Positions 7,739-16,464 of a stretch of DNA of 64,000 nucleotides are shown in pieces. The notes below the pieces were generated by a model that saw only the letters and a list, made by a program, of their open reading frames with translations, was not told the origin of the DNA and searched no databases. How positions within the stretch are numbered: the stretch's first letter is position 1; each line of letters begins with the position of its first letter. This stretch comes from a virus. A program made the translations under genes and the position numbers. Location: IMG/VR virus record IMGVR_UViG_3300034105_004893, positions 62,001 through 126,000 of that record; one strand, written 5' to 3'.

Positions 7739-9871
7739 TTACAAATAAAACTGTGTTGGTGCCTGTGGTCTGATTGAAGTAATATCGATTACCGAAACAT
7801 CTAACAATGTAAGTTTCTCTAAAATTCTGCAATTAAGAGTGTTGGCATCCCAGTATGTTCCATTAAACAAACCTATACTATCATATATTGTAAAATTATC
7901 AACAACAACATTAAAATTATTTATTACGAAATTATCTCTAAAATGAACATTAATAGTAAAATCAAGACCATACGAACTTGCACTAACACATATATCCTCT
8001 GATGGAAAATAGGCTAAAATTCTACTATCGACATCGTCACCAGTTACAAGATTTGTCTTGTTTACATACAATGAAAATTTCCAAAGATTAGAACTTAGTT
8101 CATTTTCTCCAAAATAATTAACACAAGACCACTCAATGTTAATCTGCCATTTTTCGGCAACATTTGTACTTCCTATGCCTGTAAAAGAAAATGATCTCTG
8201 CCAAGATTCTGTTCTTGCACTGTAAAACATTTCAATGTTTTCACTTAATGAAAATCCATTGTTATCTAAAAATTTCTTTAGTACCGTGGCCTTGTCAAAA
8301 TTATGCTTTAAATAAAGTAATTTTGGAATTGCATCACACAAACCACACGCTGTATTAATTGTTTCGGATATCGGAATCATTACTTGATCCACAGATTCTG
8401 AAAAACTTACTTCAAAATTACTAATTTCTACAGCCATACCCATACCAATATTATCTGCAAAGAATAATGATGATGCAATAGTTCCAGAAAGATCAATTAT
8501 TCCGCTTCCTTTATATTTATAGCCTGACAAAAATGACAAAGAAGATTCCTCTAGCAATATTGGAGATAATATTGTTGTGTACCAGAAATCTCCCAAAGAA
8601 GAATCTCTAGCCTCGCCTGTTCCATCAATCAAAATGAAACCAGAATCTGCTTCATAGGCATACGAAGCGACCTTTACAAATATGGAACCACCTACTGTAA
8701 TTGCTCCATCAGATTCATAATAAAAATATGGCGACACAATTGAAGCGGTGCCAAAAATAAAAGCATTGCCTTCTGCATAGTTCCAAATATATGGCGTACC
8801 TGAAATGGATATCCCACTAACTAAAACTACACCATTAGCATTTTGCAATATGGGATATTCTGCTTCCCCATAAATAATTATCCCAGCATAAGTCGGATAT
8901 GTATCGCTTTTTCCAGTAGAAACAAAACTTAATTTGAATCGCACCAAAGCATCATTAGAAACAACGATACTTCCCGATCCATTATATCTCCAACTAGGAC
9001 TTATAATTTCTGGATTGCCTCCTACAATTATATTTCCACTTCCTTCAAATGTTCGATACGAATACACAAGTTCAGATTCCCCATAAATTAAAGAATCTCC
9101 AGATCCAATGTAGCCGAAGTAATTATTTGAAAATTCTGCCGAACCAGACAATAAAATTATTCCAGACCCAACATACGAAGATGTTAATTTGACACTTCCG
9201 CCAATTACAATACCTCCAGTGGCAGCAAAAACATTCATTTTAAGTACACTTGTAGAAACTCCCATTTTCACTGTTGGTGTTGGTAAAACGGTAAATTGTA
9301 AACATTGTGGTATTTGAGAAAATGGAACAGGTTCAAAGCATTGAGATGTTGGAACAAATTCGCCATTTGTTGCTATGCCAGTAGATCCAATTGCAAAAAA
9401 AGATTCAATTGGATGAACAGATCTTTCTATGGTTTCAATTGGCCAAGTCCAATTAACATCGCTTAGAAATTGACAAACTTCTTGCAAATTTCTTGCAATT
9501 AGTTCTTGAAACATTCTATTTAAACCATTTGGTATTCCACAAAATGGTATATAATCAGAATTATAATATTGACGACCAGTAACTCTGAATGTTCTTAATG
9601 GCAATTCGCCAACATTATAAGAAAAATCATAAGATGCTTCAAACGATTGATTAATATCGTATGAGAAACTATATAAAAAATCTATATTAAAATTATATAA
9701 TGAAGATGTAGTATTTGTAGCATTTATAAATCCATCCGATACATATTTTGGACGACAAACACAAATTGATGATCCATAAATAGTTAAATATCCTGAACCT
9801 TTATATGCATTAGATTCATCACCATCTCCATATATCGCAATGCCACCAGTAGCTTCGTAGTTATAGATCAT
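7739..9871 (-). CDS. Beta-repeat fibre or adhesin-like virion protein
   Basis: A 710-residue protein dominated by a short beta-strand repeat of roughly 22-28 residues, built on the pattern Y-x-G/A-(S/T)-G-x-I-x-(V/I)-x-G-x-(A/S). At least a dozen copies are recognisable, in two blocks (residues 1-35 and about 210-460). The C-terminal 240 residues are non-repetitive and may hold a receptor-binding or oligomerisation domain. The architecture suits a tail fibre, whisker or capsid decoration. There is no signal peptide, arguing for assembly in the cytoplasm. The start overlaps the PhoH stop by ATGA. Confidence 0.6.
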   Translation of the reverse strand: MIYNYEATGGIAIYGDGDESNAYKGSGYLTIYGSSICVCRPKYVSDGFINATNTTSSLYNFNIDFLYSFSYDINQSFEASYDFSYNVGELPLRTFRVTGRQYYNSDYIPFCGIPNGLNRMFQELIARNLQEVCQFLSDVNWTWPIETIERSVHPIESFFAIGSTGIATNGEFVPTSQCFEPVPFSQIPQCLQFTVLPTPTVKMGVSTSVLKMNVFAATGGIVIGGSVKLTSSYVGSGIILLSGSAEFSNNYFGYIGSGDSLIYGESELVYSYRTFEGSGNIIVGGNPEIISPSWRYNGSGSIVVSNDALVRFKLSFVSTGKSDTYPTYAGIIIYGEAEYPILQNANGVVLVSGISISGTPYIWNYAEGNAFIFGTASIVSPYFYYESDGAITVGGSIFVKVASYAYEADSGFILIDGTGEARDSSLGDFWYTTILSPILLEESSLSFLSGYKYKGSGIIDLSGTIASSLFFADNIGMGMAVEISNFEVSFSESVDQVMIPISETINTACGLCDAIPKLLYLKHNFDKATVLKKFLDNNGFSLSENIEMFYSARTESWQRSFSFTGIGSTNVAEKWQINIEWSCVNYFGENELSSNLWKFSLYVNKTNLVTGDDVDSRILAYFPSEDICVSASSYGLDFTINVHFRDNFVINNFNVVVDNFTIYDSIGLFNGTYWDANTLNCRILEKLTLLDVSVIDITSIRPQAPTQFYL

Positions 9872-10587
9872 TTCCTTACATTCATTTCTTCAAACTTATC
9901 TAATATTCCAGCAATCAAGGGATGTCTTACGATTGAGCAAGCCTTGAACCTTATGACAGCAACTCCCTTTAGTTCTTCCATTTTATTGGCTATTTCTAAT
10001 AACGATGAATTGCCTCCATTTATATCACTTTGATCTGGGTCTCCCGTGATAATCATTTTGCTATTATGTCCAAATCTAGTCATAAATAGTTTAATTTGTG
10101 TTTTAGTTGCATTTTGAGCTTCATCAAATATGCAAACAGAATCTTTAAAGGTTCTGCCACGGCAAAAAGCTATAGGTGCAATTTCCATTGATTTATTTAT
10201 TATTTCTCTTTGTGGTCCGTCTTTGCCAAGACAAGTCTCCATACAGTCATACATTGGCATCATATAAGGATTTAACTTCTCTTCTATGCCTCCAGGCAAA
10301 AAACCAAGGCTTTCTCCAGCTTCAACAACTGGTCTGGTTAGAATTATTTTCTTTCTTTTTAATGCTAAGATTTCACTTATAGCAAAAGCACAAGATAATT
10401 GCGTCTTGCCACATCCAGCAGGGCCAAGTAAAAATAAAACATCATGTTGATCAAAAGCACCCCAAGCCAATCTTTGAGCTTGATTCATGAATTCAAAATG
10501 AAAATTTTGACTTGTAGAAGCGTGGTTTGGTTTTGGTATTTCTTGTTTTTTGTTTTTATAGACAACTTTTCTTTTTGATCTAGACAT
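9868..10587 (-). CDS. phoH: PhoH-like P-loop ATPase
   Basis: The 239-residue protein has a Walker A GPAGCGKT at residues 55-62, the family segment LTRPVVEAGESLGFLPG (83-99), Walker B VCIFDEAQN (151-159) and the sensor-like ITGDPDQ. These identify the PhoH ATPase domain of the helicase superfamily 1 type that is widespread in phages. The exact phage role is unsettled (RNA metabolism or phosphate stress have been proposed). An N-terminal basic tail of 25 residues precedes the domain. Confidence 0.9.
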   Translation of the reverse strand: MSRSKRKVVYKNKKQEIPKPNHASTSQNFHFEFMNQAQRLAWGAFDQHDVLFLLGPAGCGKTQLSCAFAISEILALKRKKIILTRPVVEAGESLGFLPGGIEEKLNPYMMPMYDCMETCLGKDGPQREIINKSMEIAPIAFCRGRTFKDSVCIFDEAQNATKTQIKLFMTRFGHNSKMIITGDPDQSDINGGNSSLLEIANKMEELKGVAVIRFKACSIVRHPLIAGILDKFEEMNVRK

Positions 10588-10665
10588 TATTTGTTTCCTG
10601 ATAAATAGTTAGTTTCTAACATATATATCAATTGAAATGACAAATAATCAGCATAAGGCAAATAT
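10588..10665. promoter_or_regulatory. Divergent intergenic region between phoH and a metalloprotease gene
   Basis: This 78-base AT-rich spacer separates genes that point away from each other, so it should hold promoters for both. A short perfect inverted repeat, GTTAGTTTCTAAC (10608-10620), and an ATATATAT stretch just after it are candidate operator and -10 material. No convincing -35/-10 pair can be named. Confidence 0.35.
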
Positions 10666-11136
10666 ATGTTAACCAATAATTTTAAATTATTTTTTGAAGA
10701 AAAAGAAATGGAAGATGTAAAGAAGCTTTTAAATAAGTTGCCTACAAGTCATAAAAAATTGATCCATGGATTCAAATTCAAATATACTGGTAATAATACT
10801 TTAAATGGCGATAAAAAACATGTTGGTGTAATTTATGGAAAAAAAATTGAGGTCGCTGCCCCTTGGAATTACAGCAGAGAATTTACCACATTGCACGAAA
10901 TAGCACATTTGATTTGGTCTCATAAATTAACGCCTAAATTAAAAAAAGAATGGGCAAAACTTTTAAAATCAACAAAAAAAGAAATGAATAAAAAAGAAAT
11001 TTCAAAATCTTCTTTAAATCAAGGTGCTGAAGAGATTTTTGCGATGAGTTATGCAAATTATTATTCAAAACATAAAATTTTGACATATAATCATCCAAAG
11101 TGGATGGATTTTATAAAAGAAAAAGTACCAGACTAA
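10666..11136 (+). CDS. HExxH zinc metalloprotease-like protein
   Basis: A 156-residue protein with the zinc-protease motif HEIAH (H77, E78, H81) in TTLHEIAHLIWSH, and a downstream GAEEIFAMSYANYY segment (120-133) whose glutamate could be the third zinc ligand, as in gluzincins. Family knowledge: such minimal domains act as toxins, effectors or processing proteases. There is no signal peptide, so it acts in the cell or travels in the virion. It is a lone plus-strand gene between minus-strand operons and ends four bases inside the convergent GT2 gene. An AAGG sequence precedes the ATG. Confidence 0.7.
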   Translation: MLTNNFKLFFEEKEMEDVKKLLNKLPTSHKKLIHGFKFKYTGNNTLNGDKKHVGVIYGKKIEVAAPWNYSREFTTLHEIAHLIWSHKLTPKLKKEWAKLLKSTKKEMNKKEISKSSLNQGAEEIFAMSYANYYSKHKILTYNHPKWMDFIKEKVPD

Positions 11137-11855
11137 ATTGGTTTAGATTGAACTTGGCTTACCAGTTTTGGCAATATCGTAACAGCTTCTTCTTGAAGCT
11201 TTTCATATTCGTTGATTCCCAAGCTAAATATTTTATAATGATGAACTACTGGGGTTTTCATTATTTGTGGCTTAAAACCTCTGCTTTGAGATTTCATAGT
11301 CATAATAAAGCTTGTTCCAATTTGTGGTAACTCTTCTGGCCAAGGTCCAATATCATCCCAGCAATCTCTAGTCATCAAAATAAGATGATCAGTAATGAAA
11401 CCAACATCTTGATTGCCAACTGTATATGTTTGACTATCCAATCCAATAAATCCAGAAGATGTAGATTCGCTTACATTAAGAAGTAAATCTAACCAACTAG
11501 GATTGGTGATTACGACATCGCAATGCATAAAAATAAGATATTTTGAATTTTTGTCAGCAGCCTTTGCACCCTTGTTACATGCAGCAGACCAATATAGATT
11601 TTTTTCATTTCTGACAACCTTAACGGTGCCTTCTATATCATCCAAAAAATCTTGGGATTCTTTATCACTACCATTGTCAACAACTATGATTTCGTAGTTA
11701 CTATTAAAAGATGTGACACAAATACTTTGTAGCGTAAGATTCAAATATTCGGGTCTATCTTTATGAACTATAATGATTGATATTTGCTCATCACTATAAT
11801 TTTTTAAAGATACTGTTAATTCTGATTTTTTATTTTCTAAAGTATTGTCGCTCAT
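11133..11855 (-). CDS. Family 2 glycosyltransferase
   Basis: A 240-residue GT-A enzyme: ISIIIVHKDRPEYLNLTLQS near residues 25-45, IIVVDNGSDKES (nucleotide-binding strand and loop), WSAACNKGAKAA, and FMHCDVVI as the DxD-equivalent metal site. It lacks membrane segments. Family knowledge: inverting transfer from a nucleotide sugar; acceptor unknown. It ends by overlapping the convergent protease gene by four bases. Confidence 0.8.
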   Translation of the reverse strand: MSDNTLENKKSELTVSLKNYSDEQISIIIVHKDRPEYLNLTLQSICVTSFNSNYEIIVVDNGSDKESQDFLDDIEGTVKVVRNEKNLYWSAACNKGAKAADKNSKYLIFMHCDVVITNPSWLDLLLNVSESTSSGFIGLDSQTYTVGNQDVGFITDHLILMTRDCWDDIGPWPEELPQIGTSFIMTMKSQSRGFKPQIMKTPVVHHYKIFSLGINEYEKLQEEAVTILPKLVSQVQSKPI

Positions 11856-11857
11856 CT

Positions 11858-12070
11858 TTATTCCTCAATTTCTAATTCAAAAACGCCTCTAGTACACAGA
11901 CACTGAATTGGTCCTGTTGGAGTTTGAATTGATTCTGTATAATTTTTTGCAAGTTTATTTGCGTATTGTTCCGCCTTATTAGATTCACGAAAAGCCTTTT
12001 CTGGCTTTAGTACAATGTATTCGCCTTCGACCTGCCTAGCAACGCTTATTACTGCAAATATTTTTTCCAT
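11858..12070 (-). CDS. Hypothetical 70-residue protein
   Basis: A small protein with predicted beta-alpha-beta character: FAVISVARQVEGEYIVL, a helix rich in Ala, Glu and Lys (AEQYANKLAKNY), then a C-terminal strand. It is packed two bases before the GT2 gene. The composition resembles the many small accessory proteins of T4-like phages. Function unknown. Confidence 0.5.
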   Translation of the reverse strand: MEKIFAVISVARQVEGEYIVLKPEKAFRESNKAEQYANKLAKNYTESIQTPTGPIQCLCTRGVFELEIEE

Positions 12071-12097
12071 GAAATAATCTAGTTACTTATTTTAAAT

Positions 12098-12589
12098 TTA
12101 AATTTCTTTTAATCCATTTGGAACGATCAAAGGTTTTTGATCTTCACTTTTAATATCTATTCCATTATCAAAATCTTCCGTTTGCATGTCAATATAATCA
12201 TTAATTTTGGGTTCTTTTCTCAAAGTATCTGTTACTACAGAAGATTTTTTAATTTCTGGTGCTTTGAAATCATCATTTAAAGAATCTAATTTTTTATAGT
12301 TATCATCCCCCAATTCGCCAACAAATAAAGGCCTATCCTTTTTCGTTATCATTTGAGCCTTACTCAAATGTTGACGAAAATTTTTACCAAATGAACTGTA
12401 TGCATTGCTTGGGTATTTGCTAACCATTTTTTTGAGTTCATTTTTTATAGATTCATCATATTCTTTTTTGTCAATCCAAGCAAAAACCTTATCTAAGGTC
12501 AACATTCTAAAGTCTCTTTGCTCTTCTCGATCTGGATTGTTTAAATTTACAACTTTAAAATTTATTGATTCTGCACTGTGATGGCTCAT
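12098..12589 (-). CDS. Hypothetical protein
   Basis: A 163-residue mostly charged protein. Residues 25-85 look helical (LDKVFAWIDKKEYDESIKNE, KKMVSKYPSNAYSSFGKNF), the rest is likely disordered and acidic. It overlaps the preceding gene's stop by ATGA, so the two are co-translated. No known family recognised. Confidence 0.5.
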   Translation of the reverse strand: MSHHSAESINFKVVNLNNPDREEQRDFRMLTLDKVFAWIDKKEYDESIKNELKKMVSKYPSNAYSSFGKNFRQHLSKAQMITKKDRPLFVGELGDDNYKKLDSLNDDFKAPEIKKSSVVTDTLRKEPKINDYIDMQTEDFDNGIDIKSEDQKPLIVPNGLKEI

Positions 12590-12912
12590 ATTTTATCCTT
12601 TGTTTCATTCATGTTTTGATATTCTTTTATTTCTTTAGTAATCCCAAAAAACTCCATATTTCCCATTTGAGCGTTTTTTATGTTCTCCTTTATGTATTCT
12701 GGAATTTCAAAAGAAATTGTCTTTATTGGTGTTTCATAATATCCACCAATATATTCTCCAATTTTATTTTTTATTTCTGCGTCAATTTGACCTATTGGCA
12801 TAACTTTTTTCTGCTCATTGTCATAAAAAACAATGACCGATTTTTGATTTCCATCATCATCAATCATGTTTATTTCAAATGTAGTCAATAAATTGGCAGA
12901 TAATATTTGCAT
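12586..12912 (-). CDS. Hypothetical protein
   Basis: A 108-residue acidic protein (FEINMIDDDGNQKSVIVFYD) with alternating beta strands and a helical C-terminus. It is first in its minus-strand run and diverges from the gene at 12933 with only 20 bases between the two start codons. Function unknown. Confidence 0.5.
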   Translation of the reverse strand: MQILSANLLTTFEINMIDDDGNQKSVIVFYDNEQKKVMPIGQIDAEIKNKIGEYIGGYYETPIKTISFEIPEYIKENIKNAQMGNMEFFGITKEIKEYQNMNETKDKI

Positions 12913-12932
12913 AATTTTTGTATATCTAATAT

Positions 12933-13286
12933 ATGGAAAATAAATTTAAAAATTTCGTTATTTTAAAAGAGTTATCGGAACACAATAATCTCTACATACC
13001 AGAAGGATTTGATTGGGTGAAAGACTATATTCATAAAATTCCCAAATATGATATAGATCTTCCGACAATCACTAAAAAGTCTAAAATTCATTTTATAAAC
13101 AAAAACAAGAATCCTATCTCTATTCATTTTATGGATGGATCTAAAATATTTTGCTCATATGATCAATTTCTTAGACTTCCAAAAAATTTATGCCAAGGAA
13201 ACGAACTTGAATTTAAATTTCTCGGTCATTCTAGCCAAAAAGACCAACCAATGCTATTGAAGTCAATAAAATTAATTAGCGTTTAA
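12933..13286 (+). CDS. Hypothetical protein, possibly leaderless
   Basis: A 117-residue protein with helical N-terminus and a beta-rich C-terminal half (SKIHFINKNKNPISIHFM, FCSYDQFLRLP, LEFKFLGHS). Its ATG lies 20 bases from the divergent ATG at 12912 and there is no Shine-Dalgarno sequence; a TATATCTA stretch lies immediately upstream. The transcript may therefore be leaderless or start inside the neighbouring gene. It overlaps the convergent gene at 13276 by 11 bases. Function unknown. Confidence 0.55.
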   Translation: MENKFKNFVILKELSEHNNLYIPEGFDWVKDYIHKIPKYDIDLPTITKKSKIHFINKNKNPISIHFMDGSKIFCSYDQFLRLPKNLCQGNELEFKFLGHSSQKDQPMLLKSIKLISV

Positions 13287-13479
13287 TTTTATTGATATCG
13301 ATCTTATCAGGATCAAATCCTGGTGAAAATGGAGATGGAGAATATTCTTTTTGCAACTTATGAATTACTCTATCGGCCACTTTATCAATAATTACTTTAT
13401 GACCAAATGCCAAACCTAAAAACAAAATCGCCAATGCAACAACTGGCAAAAATAATTTATTTTCTGTAATATTACTCAT
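13276..13479 (-). CDS. Small single-pass membrane protein
   Basis: A 67-residue protein with a central hydrophobic stretch (LFLPVVALAILFLGLAFGH, about residues 9-27) and a basic, proline-containing tail. It sits just downstream of dnaJ. It could be a holin-like or envelope protein, but no specific motif supports this. Confidence 0.5.
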   Translation of the reverse strand: MSNITENKLFLPVVALAILFLGLAFGHKVIIDKVADRVIHKLQKEYSPSPFSPGFDPDKIDINKIKR

Positions 13480-13500
13480 TTTAAACCTTCCTTTTGAATA

Positions 13501-14556
13501 TTATAGTTTACTAACTTTCCTATCCCATTCTTTTTTTCTTACACTTGGATTTTTTTTCTCAATTTCATTTATTTTTTCAAGCAAATCAAGATATTCCTGT
13601 GGCATATTTTTAGGCATATCTAACTTTGGAATTGCAAACATGTCACCAATACCATCTATTCCACCAGGCAAGCCCTGTCTTTGAATTCTAATTTGTGAAT
13701 TTGGCATAGTGTTTTTTGGTATCTTTACTTTTACTTTTTGTTTGTAAATATTTGAAATTTCTAATTCAAATCCATTTACAAGTTGGTAAAAAGTACAAGG
13801 AACATCTATCACAATGTGATTATCGTGTCGTTGGAAAAATTCATGCTGTAATACTTGAATGAATATAATCAAATCGCCATTAATTCCATTATTGTGCCTA
13901 CAAGGATCACCTTGTTCTGGCATGCGTATTTGACCACTTGATACCCCTGCTGGAATGGGCAAATCAATTACCACTTCTTCACTTTGCATTCCTTGATATC
14001 CAGCACCATTACAGTCATTGCAATTTTCTATAATTATCTTTCCAGAACCATTACATGCTTGGCATGCGGTTTGAAAATTAATATTTGCATTTCCTTGCAA
14101 CAAAACATTATGAATGCCTGTTCCATTACAATGCTTGCAGCTTTCAAACTTTTTAGATCCATTTCCATTGCAGGATGCACATATTTTGCTTTTTTTTACT
14201 TTTACTTGTTTAGAACAACCTGTAGCAGCTTCTTCTAAAGTAATTTCAACTTTGACTTGTATATTTTTTCCTTTGTGAATAGATTTTCCAAAGATGTCGT
14301 GCATAGTATGCATGAAACCAGAAGACCATTCATTAGGATTAACACCAAAGCCAAATTGATCAAATTGGTTTTTCTTTTTTGAATTATTTAAAATATCATA
14401 AGATTCTTGAACTTCTCTAAATTTCTCCTCTGCTGTAGGATCTCCAATATTCCTATCAGGATGAAACTGTTTAGCTTTTTTCCTGTAGGCATTTTGAATT
14501 TCTTCAGCAGAGGCAGTTCTAGAAATTTCTAATACTAAATATGGATCTTTATTCAT
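13501..14556 (-). CDS. dnaJ: DnaJ (Hsp40) co-chaperone
   Basis: Complete type I DnaJ architecture in 351 residues: a J domain (1-68) with HPD at 32-34, four C-x-x-C-x-G-x-G zinc motifs (C126/C129, C140/C143, C165/C168, C179/C182) and the C-terminal beta-sandwich domains. The usual Gly/Phe-rich linker is nearly absent (residues 69-95). It stimulates DnaK's ATPase and would redirect the host Hsp70. It follows the GroES-like gene by five bases, making a chaperone pair. The E. coli protein is 376 residues, so this one is only slightly short. Confidence 0.92.
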   Translation of the reverse strand: MNKDPYLVLEISRTASAEEIQNAYRKKAKQFHPDRNIGDPTAEEKFREVQESYDILNNSKKKNQFDQFGFGVNPNEWSSGFMHTMHDIFGKSIHKGKNIQVKVEITLEEAATGCSKQVKVKKSKICASCNGNGSKKFESCKHCNGTGIHNVLLQGNANINFQTACQACNGSGKIIIENCNDCNGAGYQGMQSEEVVIDLPIPAGVSSGQIRMPEQGDPCRHNNGINGDLIIFIQVLQHEFFQRHDNHIVIDVPCTFYQLVNGFELEISNIYKQKVKVKIPKNTMPNSQIRIQRQGLPGGIDGIGDMFAIPKLDMPKNMPQEYLDLLEKINEIEKKNPSVRKKEWDRKVSKL

Positions 14557-14561
14557 TTTTT

Positions 14562-14900
14562 CTATTCGACAATAACAGCCTTAATAGCATTAGGTTCCAT
14601 CAAGAAAGAGTCTCGATGAATAGAATTGTAATTTGGAGAAATTACACCGCTTCCGCTAATTAAAACTCGATCACCAACCTTATAACCCCATTCTGAACTA
14701 AAAGTTGGGCCAACAGCCCTTATGTAGCCCTGTAAAGGCACCTTAAGATCTGTTTTTTCAGAAATAGTGATATTGGTGTTCATAAGCTCTTGTGGTGTCA
14801 AAATCTCAACTAAAACTTGACTACCACAAGGAGTGACACCTTTAACAGTACGAACCGAAGAAAGGCACTCGCCATCTGCACCGACAATTTTCTTAGACAT
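14562..14900 (-). CDS. GroES-like co-chaperonin
   Basis: A 112-residue protein with the co-chaperonin fold: GSQVLVEILTPQEL resembles the V-L-V-x-x-P strand of GroES, followed by a mobile-loop-like segment, GYIRAVGPTF, and YKVGDRVLIS in place of the vKvGDxVlf strand. T4 gp31 is a precedent for a phage co-chaperonin that fits host GroEL to phage capsid protein folding. It lies directly upstream of dnaJ. Confidence 0.75.
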   Translation of the reverse strand: MSKKIVGADGECLSSVRTVKGVTPCGSQVLVEILTPQELMNTNITISEKTDLKVPLQGYIRAVGPTFSSEWGYKVGDRVLISGSGVISPNYNSIHRDSFLMEPNAIKAVIVE

Positions 14901-14909
14901 TTGAAACTC

Positions 14910-15242
14910 CTAAAAAATATCATTTGTATTAGTTGTTATAGTAATATTCTTTGCATAAATTTCATTAGTAGAAAAATTGTTATGGTCAAATTGATTAGAA
15001 ACAAATAATTGTGGATTAATTTGCCTATTTGTCATTTCTGAATCATAGATTTTAAAATCTATATTTTTTTTATCATCCGATACAACCAAAGGCACATCTG
15101 ATAATTTTTCAAATATTTTTTCAGCTTCCTTTTCGCAATAACCATCCATTAAATCTAAATGGCCCAAACAAGCATCATAATAAATTGATTTAGCAAAGCT
15201 CAATAGTTGTTCAATTGTAATTTTTTTAGAAATCATTGGCAC
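14910..15242 (-). CDS. Hypothetical protein
   Basis: A 110-residue acidic protein. Residues 5-50 are helical (IEQLLSFAKSIYYDACLGHL), followed by a likely flexible tail with many Asn and Thr. It lies ten bases upstream of the GroES-like gene. No known domain is seen. Confidence 0.45.
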   Translation of the reverse strand: MPMISKKITIEQLLSFAKSIYYDACLGHLDLMDGYCEKEAEKIFEKLSDVPLVVSDDKKNIDFKIYDSEMTNRQINPQLFVSNQFDHNNFSTNEIYAKNITITTNTNDIF

Positions 15243-15248
15243 CTCTTG

Positions 15249-16457
15249 TTAAATCCAGTATGTTATAAAGTAACATTTGTGATCTTTCTCAGCAACTATA
15301 ATTGGAGTAAAATATTTATTTTGAATCATATTTTTATCAAATTCATATTTTGATTCCAAACAATCTTGATAAACTCTCAATTTCCCATTGCAGTCTATAA
15401 ATGAATAATTTTTATCTTTAGACAAAACAGGAAAATCAAAAGAAGGTACTATTAAACCATAAAAATCAAATATCGATTTGTTGTCTGCCTCTGGAAATTT
15501 TTCCAATTTGCTTATAACATCTTTTACTTTATCGGTCATAATATCATTGAAATAATTCAATGGGTATATTTTAGGCTCATATTCATAACCATTTATTTCT
15601 TCATTTTCATCAAAAAAGTATTTTCCAAAAAGTCCTTGGGTGGCAAATATTTTAAATATATCTGATTGATCTGAAAAAATAGTTGGTGTGATTGAACTCG
15701 TATAGTTAAAATTTCTCGACAGAATCAAACTGGCAGCGGACATGGTAATTCTATTGAACCCAAAATAAGATTGTCGTATATACTCATGATAAGATTGCAA
15801 GTTGCTTGTTATTTCGTTTGCCAAAAAAGAACAACCCAAATCCTCATATCTTTTGGCTTTGCGTTCCATATTTTTAACTTCATTTTCTAAAGATTTATCA
15901 AATCTTAAAAAATTATAAAAATTATTTGGATGAGAATTAAAATTATAAATTCCTTTTTTATAAGCACTATTAAGATCAATTATTTGCATCTTTTTTTGAC
16001 ATCTGATTTTTTCTTTTTTTTCATTGTCATTTAAAAAACGCAAATTGCATCTGTTGTTTTCTGGAACATCGATTTTAGACAATATTTTAAAATTATCTAA
16101 AACATATTTACTCATAAAACTTTGAAGAAGTTCACTCAGCTTGGTGAATTTATTCGCTTTTCCAAAATTATAATAAGAGCATAATTCATCGAATACTTGG
16201 TTGAATTCACCATTATCTTGAAAAATCCCATCATAACAATCTTCAATATTTGGATGGCTTATGTCAACACTTTTTAAAAAAGCGACAATTTTATCTCCGA
16301 TGTCACCAAACGCAGTACGCAATATTTCGTGATCCGAATTAAGTAATTTGGAAATGAATAAATTATCTTTTTTTTTATAAAAACTAGAATTAGAATTAAG
16401 TCTTTTATAGAATTCTTCAAAAAAACTAATTATATTTGTGTCTTTAATAGGATTCAT
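15249..16457 (-). CDS. Hypothetical 402-residue protein
   Basis: I place the start at MNPIKDTN, eight bases after the IF-3 stop; the frame stays open further up but only inside infC. The protein is rich in Phe, Tyr, Asn and Lys, with a helical N-terminal half and a C-terminal half containing SFDFPVLSKDKNYSF and YFTPIIVAEKDHK. No signal peptide or known motif. It may be a structural or injected protein; this is a guess from size and position only. Confidence 0.5.
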   Translation of the reverse strand: MNPIKDTNIISFFEEFYKRLNSNSSFYKKKDNLFISKLLNSDHEILRTAFGDIGDKIVAFLKSVDISHPNIEDCYDGIFQDNGEFNQVFDELCSYYNFGKANKFTKLSELLQSFMSKYVLDNFKILSKIDVPENNRCNLRFLNDNEKKEKIRCQKKMQIIDLNSAYKKGIYNFNSHPNNFYNFLRFDKSLENEVKNMERKAKRYEDLGCSFLANEITSNLQSYHEYIRQSYFGFNRITMSAASLILSRNFNYTSSITPTIFSDQSDIFKIFATQGLFGKYFFDENEEINGYEYEPKIYPLNYFNDIMTDKVKDVISKLEKFPEADNKSIFDFYGLIVPSFDFPVLSKDKNYSFIDCNGKLRVYQDCLESKYEFDKNMIQNKYFTPIIVAEKDHKCYFITYWI

Positions 16458-16464
16458 GTTTTTC

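Noticed and set aside
12565-12891. Plus-strand 108-residue frame opposite 12586-12912
   Set aside because: Phe/Tyr/Ile-rich antisense shadow without a ribosome site, fully covered by the coupled minus-strand gene.
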